Source: Burkholderia sp. (lineage in GTDB: Bacteria > Pseudomonadota > Gammaproteobacteria > Burkholderiales > Burkholderiaceae). From it: 32,182 nt of DNA. The stretch lies in assembly GCA_030151225.1 (NCBI GenBank), contig JASLEG010000130.1, positions 1 to 32,182 of the forward strand. The letters are read 5' to 3'. This document shows, piece after piece, positions 8,204 through 15,533 of the stretch (positions within the stretch are counted from its first letter, which is position 1; each line of letters opens with the position of its first letter). The position numbers were made by a program, and so were the translations under genes. Below the pieces are notes generated by a model. The model was not told where the DNA came from. It was given only the letters and a program-made list of their open reading frames with translations, and ran no database searches.

Positions 8204-8998
8204 TTACTTGATCGGCTTCGAGACGTCGATGCCGAACCACTTGTCCGAGATCTTCGTGAACGTGCCGTCGGCTTCGAGCTGCGTCATCGCATCCGCGATC
8301 GCCTTCGCGAACTTCGGATTGCCCTTCTTGAACGGGATGCCCGACGGATCGGCCGAGCCGACCGTGGCGCCCGTGCGCAGCGGCAGTTGCGAGTTCTTCA
8401 GCAGGTAGGCCAGCATCAGGCGATCGTTGAGCGCCGCGTCCAGACGGCCGGCGGCCAGGTCACGCAGATACTCGGGCGCGCCGGGGTAGGTCTTCACGTC
8501 GATGCCGGGCACCGACTTGGCCATGTCCATGTAGTTGGTGCCGAGGCCGACGCCGAGCTTCTTGCCCTTCAGGTCGTCGAGCGACTTGAACTCGCGCGTG
8601 TCGTCCTTGCGCTGGATCAGCTGCGCGGCCGAGTACGTGTAGGCCGGCGAGAAGTCGAGCACTTCCTTGCGCTTGTCGGTGATGCCGACCTGGTTCACGA
8701 TCACGTCGAACTTGCCCGCCTGCAGGCCCGCGATGATGCCGCTCCATTCGGTCGTGACGAATTCCGGCTTCAGGCCCAGCTTGGCGGCCACGGCCTTGGC
8801 GATGTCCACGTCGTAGCCGACCAGCTCGCCCGACGGCGCCTTCGAGTCGAACGGGGGGAAGGTGCCCTCCAGGCCGATGCGCAGCGTGCCGCGCTGCTTG
8901 GCGGCATCGAGGATGTCGGCCGCATGCGCGGTCGCGGCGACGAGCGTGGCGCCGATCAGGCCGGCGCTCAGAAGCTTCTTCAACGACACAATCTTCAT
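8204..8998 (-). CDS. Polar amino acid ABC transporter, periplasmic binding protein (TcyA/FliY-type)
   Basis: This 264-aa family 3 solute-binding protein captures a polar amino acid, probably cystine or similar, in the periplasm. The signal peptide (MKIVSLKK positive start, hydrophobic core) ends at AHA-A, with cleavage after residue 26. The mature part starts ADILDAAKQRGTLRIGLEGT. It carries the SBP_bac_3 hallmarks: FPPFDSKAPSGELVGYDVDI near 47-66, and TTEWSGIIAGLQAGKFDVI. The ATG at 8998 was chosen because AGGGAA lies 5 bp before it and the signal peptide begins there; the frame is open 21 codons further but without signal. A promoter is visible at 9044-9072. The permease follows after a hairpin. 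Confidence 0.92.
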   Translation of the reverse strand: MKIVSLKKLLSAGLIGATLVAATAHAADILDAAKQRGTLRIGLEGTFPPFDSKAPSGELVGYDVDIAKAVAAKLGLKPEFVTTEWSGIIAGLQAGKFDVIVNQVGITDKRKEVLDFSPAYTYSAAQLIQRKDDTREFKSLDDLKGKKLGVGLGTNYMDMAKSVPGIDVKTYPGAPEYLRDLAAGRLDAALNDRLMLAYLLKNSQLPLRTGATVGSADPSGIPFKKGNPKFAKAIADAMTQLEADGTFTKISDKWFGIDVSKPIK

Positions 8999-9043
8999 TC
9001 TGTTCCCTGTGATGCCCGCGACGGGCGTTGACGATGGTGGCCA

Positions 9044-9072
9044 ATCATAGTGAAAACACAATTGACGGCCAA
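9044..9072 (-). promoter_or_regulatory. Sigma70 promoter of the amino acid binding protein gene
   Basis: On the minus strand TTGGCC (9067-9072) and TATGAT (9044-9049) are 17 bp apart, about 46 bp upstream of the ATG at 8998. The region is AT-rich for this genome. The small dyad AACCGG-GTG-CCGGTT at 9096-9110 lies between this promoter and the pyrD stop. Confidence 0.65.
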
Positions 9073-9113
9073 CTATCGTTTGTCTATTTCTATATAACCG
9101 GGTGCCGGTTTGT

Positions 9114-10142
9114 TCAGCCGCGCGCGATGGCCTTCACGCACTCGGCCACCAGCGGCGGGCCGCGATAGATGAAGCCGGTGTAGAGCTGCACCAGCGATGC
9201 GCCGGCCGCGAGTTTCGCACGCGCGTCCTCGCCCGAGAAGATGCCGCCAACCCCGATGATCGGCACCGCGCTGCCGAGTTCGGCGTGCAGCTTGCGGATC
9301 ACCTCGTTGGACGCGTCGAACACCGGGCGGCCCGACAGGCCGCCGGCCTCGTCGGCGTGCTGCATGCCCTGCACGGCCGTGCGCGACAGCGTGGTGTTGG
9401 TGGCAATCACCGCCTCGATCTGGTGACGCAGCAGCAGCGCGGCGATCTCGCGGACCTGATCGTCGTCGAGGTCGGGGGCGATCTTCAGCGCGAGCGGCAC
9501 CATCTTGCCGTGCAGGTCGGCCAGGCGCGCCTGCTTGTCCTTCAGCGCGGCGAGCAGCGCGTCGAGCGCGTCGTTGCCCTGCAGCTGGCGCAGGTTCTTG
9601 GTGTTCGGCGACGAGATGTTGATCGTCACGTAGCTCGCGAACGGATAGACGCGCTCGAGGCAGTACAGGTAATCCTCGGCGGCGCGCTCGATCGGGGTGT
9701 CGGCGTTCTTGCCGATGTTCAGGCCCAGCACGCCGCGATAGCGCGCGGCCTGCACGTTGCGCATGAACTGGTCGACGCCCTGGTTGTTGAAGCCCATCCG
9801 GTTGATCACCGCGTTCGCTTCCGGCAGACGGAAGATGCGCGGGCGCGGATTGCCCGGCTGCGCGCGCGGCGTGACCGTGCCCACCTCGATGAAGCCGAAG
9901 CCGAGCGCGGCCAGCCCGTCGATGCAGGCGCCATCCTTGTCCAGCCCGGCCGCGAGCCCCACCGGGTTGCGGAAGGTCAGGCCCATCACCGTGCGCGGCA
10001 CGTCCGGCACGGCCGGCGCGAGCAGGCTCGCGAGGCCGGTGCGGCCGGCGGCGCCGAGCATGCGCAGGGTCAGGTGGTGGGCATCTTCGGCGTCCATCCT
10101 GAACAGGGACGCGCGGGCGAGCGGGTAAAGGGAGCTGAACAC
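9114..10142 (-). CDS. pyrD: Class 2 dihydroorotate dehydrogenase (quinone)
   Basis: PyrD (342 aa) oxidises dihydroorotate to orotate in pyrimidine synthesis and passes electrons to membrane quinone. The N-terminal helices (MFSSLYPLARASLFRMDAEDAHH) are the membrane-associating extension of class 2 enzymes. FMN-binding and catalytic signatures include FRNPVGLAAGLDKDG (57-71), FNNQG (118-122) and NISSPNT (175-181), with S178 as catalytic base, equivalent to E. coli S175. GVGGI and QLYTGFIYRGP lie near the C-terminus. The start is GTG at 10142, which gives the usual family N-terminus. It is last in the minus-strand string nudix-aat-bpt-pyrD, 73 bp after bpt. Confidence 0.96.
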   Translation of the reverse strand: MFSSLYPLARASLFRMDAEDAHHLTLRMLGAAGRTGLASLLAPAVPDVPRTVMGLTFRNPVGLAAGLDKDGACIDGLAALGFGFIEVGTVTPRAQPGNPRPRIFRLPEANAVINRMGFNNQGVDQFMRNVQAARYRGVLGLNIGKNADTPIERAAEDYLYCLERVYPFASYVTINISSPNTKNLRQLQGNDALDALLAALKDKQARLADLHGKMVPLALKIAPDLDDDQVREIAALLLRHQIEAVIATNTTLSRTAVQGMQHADEAGGLSGRPVFDASNEVIRKLHAELGSAVPIIGVGGIFSGEDARAKLAAGASLVQLYTGFIYRGPPLVAECVKAIARG

Positions 10143-10215
10143 GGCGGGAGGCGGGCGAAGCCGGAAAAGTGATAACCCGGCATTTTAACCGAACGGCGCG
10201 CGCCGCCGGCCAAGT

Positions 10216-11049
10216 TCAGCGCGTGCCGCCGTGGCCGCCCGGCAGGGGCGCGCGCGCGAGCGCGGCGTCCACCGGCGGCAGATCCACGGTGTCCGGGTCG
10301 AGCGGTTTCCAGCGCCCGTCCACGAGCCCCTCCAGCGGCCGGAAGTTCGCCTTGTAGGCCATCTTGCGGCTCTCGCGGATCCAGTAGCCGAGATACACGT
10401 AGGGCAGGCGCAGGCTGCGGGCCTGCTCGATCTGCCAGAGGACGTTGTAGGTGCCGTAGCTCGCGTGCACGTCCTCGGGCTCGAAGAACGTGTAGACCGA
10501 GGACAGCCCGTCGCCGAGGATGTCGATCATGCTGATCATGCGCAGCGTGCCGGGCTGGCCGGGTTCGGCCGGCTCGGCGTCGCGGAATTCCACCAGCCGC
10601 GAGTTGATCCGGCTCTGCAGCAGGAACTGCTCGTACTGGTCGCGGCTGTCGCGATCCATGCCGCCGCCCGCGTGTCGCGCCGACTGATAGCGCATGTAGA
10701 GCGCGTAATGCTCTTCGTCGTAGTGCAGCGGCGAGACCGACGCGACCAGCGCGCGATGGCGGCTCCACATCTTGCGCTGGGTGCGGTTCGGCATGAATGC
10801 GTCCACCGGCACGCGCACCGGGATGCAGGCGCGGCAGCCGTCGCAATAGGGGCGATAGGTGAACACGCCCGAGCGCCGGAAGCCGGCCTTCACCAGCTCG
10901 GTGTAGATGTCGGAATTGATCAGGTGGCTCGGCGTGGCCACCTGGGAGCGTGCCACGCGGCCGTCGAGATAACTGCACGGGTAGGGCGCCGTCGCGTAGA
11001 ACTGCAGGGCGGACAGCGGTGAAAGCGGCAACTCGGTGGGATGAGTCAT
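10216..11049 (-). CDS. bpt: Aspartate/glutamate leucyltransferase (Bpt)
   Basis: Bpt (277 aa) transfers leucine from Leu-tRNA to N-terminal Asp or Glu of proteins, making bacterial N-degrons read by ClpS/ClpAP. It belongs to the ATE1-fold family. The N-terminal ATE domain carries CSYL (25-28) and the cysteine cluster YRPYCDGCRACIPVRV near 66-81. The C-terminal GNAT-like half includes DILGDGLSSVYTFFEP and YLGYWIRESRKMAYKANFRP. The ATG at 11049 gives the expected MTHPTELPLSPL start. The related transferase aat lies 320 bp upstream on the same strand. Confidence 0.95.
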   Translation of the reverse strand: MTHPTELPLSPLSALQFYATAPYPCSYLDGRVARSQVATPSHLINSDIYTELVKAGFRRSGVFTYRPYCDGCRACIPVRVPVDAFMPNRTQRKMWSRHRALVASVSPLHYDEEHYALYMRYQSARHAGGGMDRDSRDQYEQFLLQSRINSRLVEFRDAEPAEPGQPGTLRMISMIDILGDGLSSVYTFFEPEDVHASYGTYNVLWQIEQARSLRLPYVYLGYWIRESRKMAYKANFRPLEGLVDGRWKPLDPDTVDLPPVDAALARAPLPGGHGGTR

Positions 11050-11369
11050 GGGCAGCTCTCGACGAGGCGGATGAGGATCGCGTCAGCGGGCCGGGCGAAG
11101 GTCGCCGGGCCGCGCTGCGCGCCGAGCCGGGCCCGAACGGATGCCGCAGGCCGGGCCGGTGCGGCGGCAGACGACGCGCGGCGTGCGCGCCTTGGCCGGC
11201 GCGAGATGCGGCGCGTGCGAGGCGGGATTCGTCAGGGTGGGCATCGGCTGTCGTATCGGGTGAGGCCGGCCTCGGCGAGCCCGGGCCGGTCGGATGACGA
11301 CAAAGGTAACATGAAAATTCTCGCGCACGCGCGTGTTGCGTGGCCGGCACGGTGCGCGGCCGCGTGGCG
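11050..11369 (-). other. 320-bp gap between aat and bpt
   Basis: No supported gene lies here. A 53-codon minus-strand frame starting near 11246 (MPTLTNPASH...) has the Arg/Ala/Pro composition of a chance frame. An AT-richer patch at 11308-11322 could hold a bpt promoter, but I see no convincing -35/-10 pair. No strong terminator follows aat. Confidence 0.4.
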
Positions 11370-12113
11370 TCAGGGGGCGGCCTGCGGCTCGGTCAGTACC
11401 GCGAGCGCGTGCTTGTCGAACTGCCAGGCGATGTCGGGTTCGGCCACGGTGCGGCGCACGTGCGCGACGAACTCGCGGCGGCCGATCTCGCGGCCGCCGA
11501 GCGAGGCGAGGTGCCCGGTGTTCTGCTGGCAGTCGATCAGCGTCACGCCCTGCGTGCGCAGATGCGCGACCAGGCAGGCCAGCGCGATCTTCGAGGCGTC
11601 GCTGACCTTCGCGAACATCGATTCGCCGAAGAACATCGTGCCGAACGCCACGCCGTACAGGCCGCCCACGCGCTCGCCGTCGAGCCAGGTCTCGATGCTG
11701 TGCGCGTGGCCCGCGCGATGCAGGGCCGAGTAGGCCGCCACGATCTCGTCGGTGATCCAGGTGCCGCGCTGGCCGTCGCGCGGGGCGTTCGCGCAGGCGC
11801 GCATCACCGCGGGGAAGTCGCGGTCGACGCGCACTTCCCAGCGCGGCTCGCGTTGCACGCGGCGCAGCGTCTTGCGAAAGGTGGCGGACACGCGGAATTC
11901 GGCCGGCGCGAGGATCATGCGCGGATCGGGGCTCCACCACAGCACGGGCTGGCCGTCGGAATACCAGGGGAAGATGCCGCGATGATAGGCGTCGGCCACG
12001 CGCTGCGGGCTCAGCGTCTCGCTCGCGGCGAGCAGGCCGGGGGCGCTGCTCGATTCGCCGAGCGCGCGTTCGACGTCCGGGAACGGATCGCGGGCACCGA
12101 GCCACGGAACCAT
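11370..12113 (-). CDS. aat: Leucyl/phenylalanyl-tRNA--protein transferase
   Basis: Aat (247 aa, slightly longer than the 234 aa of E. coli) adds Leu or Phe from aminoacyl-tRNA to N-terminal Lys or Arg, creating type 2 N-degrons for ClpS/ClpAP. Family signatures include YHRGIFPWYSDGQPVLWWSP (43-62), PRMIL, and the GNAT-like core GGLYGVAFGTMFFGESMF with DCQQNTGHLASLGG. The start MVPWLG is standard. The gene begins 10 bp after the NUDIX stop, so the two are co-transcribed. bpt follows after 320 bp. Confidence 0.95.
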   Translation of the reverse strand: MVPWLGARDPFPDVERALGESSSAPGLLAASETLSPQRVADAYHRGIFPWYSDGQPVLWWSPDPRMILAPAEFRVSATFRKTLRRVQREPRWEVRVDRDFPAVMRACANAPRDGQRGTWITDEIVAAYSALHRAGHAHSIETWLDGERVGGLYGVAFGTMFFGESMFAKVSDASKIALACLVAHLRTQGVTLIDCQQNTGHLASLGGREIGRREFVAHVRRTVAEPDIAWQFDKHALAVLTEPQAAP

Positions 12114-12123
12114 GCGCCGCCCG

Positions 12124-12669
12124 TCAGCCGTTGCGCAGCGAGCGGAAGATGTCGCCGGTGTGCACGCCGAAGCTGCCGGCGGCGCGATCGGCGAAGAACA
12201 GGCGCAGCGTCTGGCTGACGGTGGGGAAGGCGATGTCGTCCCAGGGGATGTCCGCCTCGTCGAACAGGCGCACTTCCAGGCTTTCCTCGCCGGCCTCGTA
12301 CTCGGGGCCGGTCAGGCGCGCCAGATAGAACAGGTGCACCTGATGCACGTGCGGCACGTTCAGCAGCGTGAACAGGCTCTGCACTTCCACGCGCGCGCCG
12401 GCTTCCTCGAGCGTTTCGCGGGCAGCCGCCTCCGAGGTGGTTTCGCCCATTTCCATGAAACCCGCCGGCAGCGTCCAGTAGCCGTGGCGCGGCTCGATCG
12501 CGCGCCGGCACAGCATCACCTGATCGCCCCACACGGGCACGGTGCCGACCACGTTGCGCGGATTCTGGTAATGGATCGTGCCGCAATTGTCGCAGACGAA
12601 GCGTTCGCGGTTGTCGCCTTGGGGGATGCGCGCGATGACCTCGTGGCCGCAGACTGAGCAGAATTTCAT
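12124..12669 (-). CDS. Zinc-ribbon NUDIX hydrolase
   Basis: This 181-aa protein is a NUDIX pyrophosphohydrolase with an N-terminal zinc ribbon (C4, C7, C26, C29), as in NudC-like and ADP-ribose-type hydrolases. The NUDIX box starts at G70, with E76, R84, E85, E88, E89 and G91 in GX5EX7REXXEEXG order, so the metal-binding glutamates are intact. It should hydrolyse a nucleoside diphosphate linked to another group. NAD(H), ADP-ribose or mRNA-cap-like substrates are possible but not resolved. The NudC SQPWPFxxS motif is absent, which argues against classic NudC. The gene starts the minus-strand unit and is 10 bp upstream of aat. Confidence 0.85.
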   Translation of the reverse strand: MKFCSVCGHEVIARIPQGDNRERFVCDNCGTIHYQNPRNVVGTVPVWGDQVMLCRRAIEPRHGYWTLPAGFMEMGETTSEAAARETLEEAGARVEVQSLFTLLNVPHVHQVHLFYLARLTGPEYEAGEESLEVRLFDEADIPWDDIAFPTVSQTLRLFFADRAAGSFGVHTGDIFRSLRNG

Positions 12670-12696
12670 AGGGATGGGGAACGAAAGGGTGATGCG

Positions 12697-12705
12697 AGTG
12701 TATCA
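12697..12705 (-). promoter_or_regulatory. Possible extended -10 for the nudix-aat unit
   Basis: The minus strand reads TGATACACT, a TGn-TACACT extended -10, about 28 bp before the NUDIX start. No good -35 is visible, so this is tentative. Confidence 0.35.
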
Positions 12706-12836
12706 CCGGGCGGGGCGTTTCCAGAAAGGCGCGGGGGCGAAGCAGGCGGGAAATGCGGAGGATATTCTGCGTGAACGACGAGCGTGCAGTGATCGCGGAG
12801 CGCCCGCTTCATTGGGCCGTTCATGCGCAGAAAATG

Positions 12837-12868
12837 AAAAAGGCCACAAGCTGTCAAGCGTTGTGACC
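12837..12868 (-). terminator. Rho-independent terminator of tRNA-fMet
   Basis: On the minus strand GGTCACAA pairs with TTGTGGCC (one G-U) around an 11-nt loop and is followed by five T residues (12837-12841). It begins 15 bp past the tRNA CCA end. Confidence 0.75.
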
Positions 12869-12883
12869 TGATTCAATGCGACT

Positions 12884-12960
12884 TGGTTGCGGGGACAGGA
12901 TTTGAACCTGTGACCTTCGGGTTATGAGCCCGACGAGCTGCCAGACTGCTCCACCCCGCG
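12884..12960 (-). tRNA. Initiator tRNA-fMet (CAU)
   Basis: This is a 77-nt tRNA with encoded CCA (TGG on the plus strand at 12884-12886). The anticodon CAU is at 12924-12926. Two initiator features are visible: an unpaired C1/A72 at the acceptor end (CGCGGGG against CCCCGCA) and three consecutive G-C pairs at the base of the anticodon stem (GGG-CTCATAA-CCC). It has its own promoter and terminator. Confidence 0.96.
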
Positions 12961-12977
12961 TCCGTCAGAAGAATTGA

Positions 12978-13007
12978 ATTATAGAACGTTTCCGGCGGCG
13001 TGTGCAA
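12978..13007 (-). promoter_or_regulatory. Promoter of tRNA-fMet
   Basis: The minus strand has TTGCAC (13002-13007), an 18-bp spacer and a perfect TATAAT (12978-12983). The -10 lies 17 bp before the mature tRNA 5' end, so the pre-tRNA leader is very short. Confidence 0.8.
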
Positions 13008-13177
13008 GCGTTTTATCTGTCCCCGGCACTGCCTCGTGCGCGAGGACGCTGCGCTAGAATCGTCGACGCATCCCGCCCTTTCATTTCACTGTCTCGTTCA
13101 GTCGGACCTGGCGCACTCCATGCACTTCGCTCACCGTTCCCGCGACACGTTCCCGATCCCGGTTTCTCATGCCCGGC

Positions 13178-13197
13178 CGCCTCTTGCGCAGGAGGCG
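13178..13197 (+). promoter_or_regulatory. Shine-Dalgarno-masking hairpin before the EmrE-like gene
   Basis: CGCCTC (13178-13183) pairs perfectly with GAGGCG (13192-13197), and the loop holds the rest of the AGGAGG Shine-Dalgarno sequence (13190-13195). A short in-frame upstream reading frame (ATG at 13120, stop TGA at 13201-13203) overlaps the gene start as ATGA. Translation of that leader would open the hairpin. Whether the leader is really translated is unknown, since it has no good ribosome binding site. Confidence 0.45.
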
Positions 13198-13199
13198 CG

Positions 13200-13538
13200 A
13201 TGAAGCTGCCCGCCTATGCCTGGCTCGCCATCGCGATCGTGGCCGAGGTGATCGGCACCTCGGCGCTGCGCGCCTCGGAGGGCTTCACGCGGCTCGCGCC
13301 CACGCTGGTGGTGGTGGCCGGTTACGGCGTGGCGTTCTACGGGCTGTCGCTGACGCTGAAGTCGATGCCGGTCGGCATCGTCTATGCGATCTGGTCGGGG
13401 GCGGGGATCGTGCTGATCACACTGGTGGCGATCGTGCTGTATCGGCAGGTGCCGGATTGGCCGGCCGTGCTCGGCCTCGCGCTGATCATCGCCGGCGTGG
13501 TGGTGCTGAACCTGTTTTCGAAGATGCAGGCGCACTGA
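13200..13538 (+). CDS. Small multidrug resistance (SMR) efflux protein, EmrE-type
   Basis: This 112-aa protein has four transmembrane helices and should act as a dimeric proton/drug antiporter in the inner membrane. The proton/substrate-binding glutamate is E16 in AIVAEVIGTSAL, equivalent to EmrE E14. SEGFTRL (26-32) and YAIWSGAGIVLITL (residues 62-75) match the quaternary-ammonium-exporting branch rather than the guanidinium exporters (Gdx/SugE). AGGAGG is 4 bp upstream of the ATG and is buried in a hairpin. A weak -10-like TAGAAT is at 13055-13060. The gene converges with an unknown membrane protein 21 bp beyond its stop. Confidence 0.93.
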   Translation: MKLPAYAWLAIAIVAEVIGTSALRASEGFTRLAPTLVVVAGYGVAFYGLSLTLKSMPVGIVYAIWSGAGIVLITLVAIVLYRQVPDWPAVLGLALIIAGVVVLNLFSKMQAH

Positions 13539-13546
13539 GCGCCTGC
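13526..13546 (+). terminator. Hairpin with the SMR stop codon in its loop
   Basis: GCAGGCGC (13526-13533) pairs with GCGCCTGC (13539-13546). The 5-nt loop ACTGA contains the stop codon. No T-run follows. It lies in a 21-bp convergent junction and could end transcripts from both sides. Confidence 0.5.
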
Positions 13547-13559
13547 CCCGTGCCGTCGA

Positions 13560-13988
13560 TCAGTCGTCGTAATCGTCGTCGGACATGAAGGCGCGCATGA
13601 ACACCAGCGCGCCCCAGCCCCACACGGCGTTGGCCGCGAAGCCGACGGCGAGCGGCGAGAGCATGTTGCCGGCCGGCCAGATGCCGCGCAGCGGATCGAT
13701 CACGAACACGCGCGCCGCGGTCGGCACGATGCCGCCGAACACGAGCGCCTGAATCCACGGTGCGCGCCGCTCGGGCGACACGCGCAGCAACCACGCCATC
13801 AGGATCGCCCACACCGCGCTGATCAGCGCATTCACGATGAAGGTGGGCATGCCGGCCGGCGCGAACGGCTCGACCGAAAAACCGGTCACGCCGATCAGCC
13901 CCGCCGTGTGCAGCAACTCCAGCGTCGATTCGCGAAAGAACAGGGCGGCGAGGAAGCCGGAGAGGAACGGCAGGATGACTTTCTGCAT
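13560..13988 (-). CDS. Unknown four-helix membrane protein
   Basis: This 142-aa protein has about four hydrophobic segments (near 4-20, 45-68, 78-95 and 107-130) and a short acidic tail, SDDDYDD. It has the look of a conserved inner-membrane protein of Burkholderia, but I cannot place it in a named family. There is no signal peptidase site and no catalytic motif. A perfect TATAAT on the minus strand at 14055-14060 probably serves it. It is divergent from ssuD and convergent with the SMR gene; neither neighbour suggests a role. Confidence 0.75.
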   Translation of the reverse strand: MQKVILPFLSGFLAALFFRESTLELLHTAGLIGVTGFSVEPFAPAGMPTFIVNALISAVWAILMAWLLRVSPERRAPWIQALVFGGIVPTAARVFVIDPLRGIWPAGNMLSPLAVGFAANAVWGWGALVFMRAFMSDDDYDD

Positions 13989-14054
13989 CGGAGCGAGCGT
14001 GGCCGCGCGCGGCGCAATGCCGATGGCGCGAACCTGATTGGATTCGGGTTCGCC

Positions 14055-14060
14055 ATTATA
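14055..14060 (-). promoter_or_regulatory. -10 element of the unknown membrane protein gene
   Basis: The minus strand reads CTATATAATGG, with TATAAT at 14055-14060, 66 bp before the start at 13988. The matching -35 is poor. Confidence 0.45.
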
Positions 14061-14101
14061 TAGAGCGCGCCTCGTCGCGAGCGGGTGCGGGGCGCGACAT
14101 T

Positions 14102-14359
14102 CGCTGCAGCAGCGTGCTAATCACGAAAGCGGAAAACCTAAGCTCAAAAAAATCGTTCCTAAACGATGCCCCCCTCCCTAGACTGATTTCCCGGAGACGG
14201 TAGAAACCCGTCCTCCCGCGCACCCGGCGAGCTCGCCCGCCGCGCGAGCGAGATCCGGCGAGCCCCATTCCCGGCAAACGACTCCGTTCGACGCCTCGCG
14301 CGCGTCGAGGGCCTCGCTTTGCCCGAATTTTCGAAAGAACAGTCAGGCAGGAGCAGCAT
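14102..14359 (+). promoter_or_regulatory. Control region and long leader of the ssu operon
   Basis: The 371-bp gap before ssuD holds several signals. There is a CGCTG-CAG-CAGCG dyad (14102-14114) and an A-rich tract (14146-14152). The inverted repeat ATCGTT-CCTA-AACGAT follows at 14152-14167. A probable -10, TAGACT, lies at 14179-14184, with TTCCTA as a weak -35 at 17 bp. The core CTAGACTG recurs upstream of sbp. The leader from about 14191 to 14359 is unusually long and structured, with no gene in it. AGGAG at 14349-14353 is the ssuD ribosome binding site. Confidence 0.55.
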
Positions 14360-15517
14360 ATGAATGTTTTCTGGTTCATCCCCACGCACGGCGACAGCCG
14401 CTATCTCGGCACCTCCGACGGCGCGCGTGCGGCCGATTACGACTACTTCCGCCAGGTCGCGACCTCGGCCGACACGCTCGGCTACGACGGCGTGCTGCTG
14501 CCCACCGGCCGTTCCTGCGAGGACGCCTGGGTGGTGGCCTCGAGCCTGATCCCCGCCACCAAGCGCCTGAAGTTCCTGGTGGCGGTGCGCCCCGGGCTGT
14601 CGTCGCCGGCGCTGTCGGCGCGCATGGCCGCGACCTTCGACCGGCTCTCGGAAGGGCGCCTGCTGATCAACGTGGTGACGGGCGGCGACATCGCCGAGCT
14701 CGAGGGCGACGGCGTGTTCGTCGATCACGACACGCGCTACCAGATCACCGACGAATTCCTGCACATCTGGCGCGAGCTGCTGGCCAGGTCGCACGACGGC
14801 AAGACCGTCGATTTCGACGGCAAGCACCTGCAGTCGAAGGGCGGCAAGCTGCTGTATCCGCCGGTGCAGACCCCGCATCCGCCGCTGTGGTTCGGCGGCT
14901 CGTCGCCGGCCGCGCACGAGATCGCCGCCGAGCACATCGACACCTACCTGACCTGGGGCGAGCCGCCCGAGGCCGTGGCTAAGAAGATCGCCGACATCCG
15001 CGAGCGCGCCGAGGCGCGGGGCCGCAAGATCAAGTTCGGCATCCGCCTGCACGTGATCGTGCGCGAGACCGAAGAGGAGGCGTGGGCCGACGCCGATCGC
15101 CTGATCAGCCGCCTCGACGACGCCACCATCGCGCGCGCGCAGCAGTCGTTCGCGAAGATGGATTCGGAAGGCCAGCGCCGCATGGCCGCGCTGCACGGCG
15201 GCAAGCGCGGCTCGCGCAAGGATCTCGAGGTGTATCCGAACCTGTGGGCCGGCGTGGGCCTGGTGCGCGGCGGCGCCGGCACCGCGCTGGTCGGCGGCGC
15301 CGAGCAGGTGGCCGAACGCATGCGCGAATACGCGGCGCTCGGCATCGAGACCTTCATCCTGTCGGGCTATCCGCATCTGGAGGAATCCTATCGATTCGCC
15401 GAGCTGGTGTTCCCGCTGATCAAGGGCACCACCTCGACGCGCCGCGCCGGCCCGCTGTCCGGCCCGTTCGGCGAGGTGATCGGCAATCACTACACGCCGC
15501 AGGCGAGCCAGAGCTGA
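14360..15517 (+). CDS. ssuD: FMNH2-dependent alkanesulfonate monooxygenase
   Basis: SsuD (385 aa) uses FMNH2 and O2 to cleave C-S bonds of alkanesulfonates, giving an aldehyde and sulfite for sulfur assimilation in the cytoplasm. It is a bacterial-luciferase-type TIM barrel. Near-universal features are visible: MNVFWFIPTHGDSRYLGT at the N-terminus, C53 (E. coli C54), NVVTGGD (104-110), R229 and H231 (E. coli R226/H228), and the C-terminal FILSGYPHLEE segment. AGGAG is 6 bp before the ATG. ssuC begins 16 bp after the stop. The flavin reductase ssuE and the binding protein ssuA, usually upstream, are not in this window. Confidence 0.97.
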   Translation: MNVFWFIPTHGDSRYLGTSDGARAADYDYFRQVATSADTLGYDGVLLPTGRSCEDAWVVASSLIPATKRLKFLVAVRPGLSSPALSARMAATFDRLSEGRLLINVVTGGDIAELEGDGVFVDHDTRYQITDEFLHIWRELLARSHDGKTVDFDGKHLQSKGGKLLYPPVQTPHPPLWFGGSSPAAHEIAAEHIDTYLTWGEPPEAVAKKIADIRERAEARGRKIKFGIRLHVIVRETEEEAWADADRLISRLDDATIARAQQSFAKMDSEGQRRMAALHGGKRGSRKDLEVYPNLWAGVGLVRGGAGTALVGGAEQVAERMREYAALGIETFILSGYPHLEESYRFAELVFPLIKGTTSTRRAGPLSGPFGEVIGNHYTPQASQS

Positions 15518-15533
15518 TACGGGAGGCACGCAA

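Noticed and set aside
13011..13199. Guanidine (ykkC-type) riboswitch before the SMR gene
   Set aside because: No paired ACGR-loop hairpins or ykkC core are visible, and the transporter has EmrE-type rather than guanidinium-exporter residues.
13000..13203. A 67-codon protein gene starting at GTG 13000
   Set aside because: The start lies within the divergent tRNA promoter and lacks a ribosome binding site. Only the last 27 codons are considered, and only as a possible leader.
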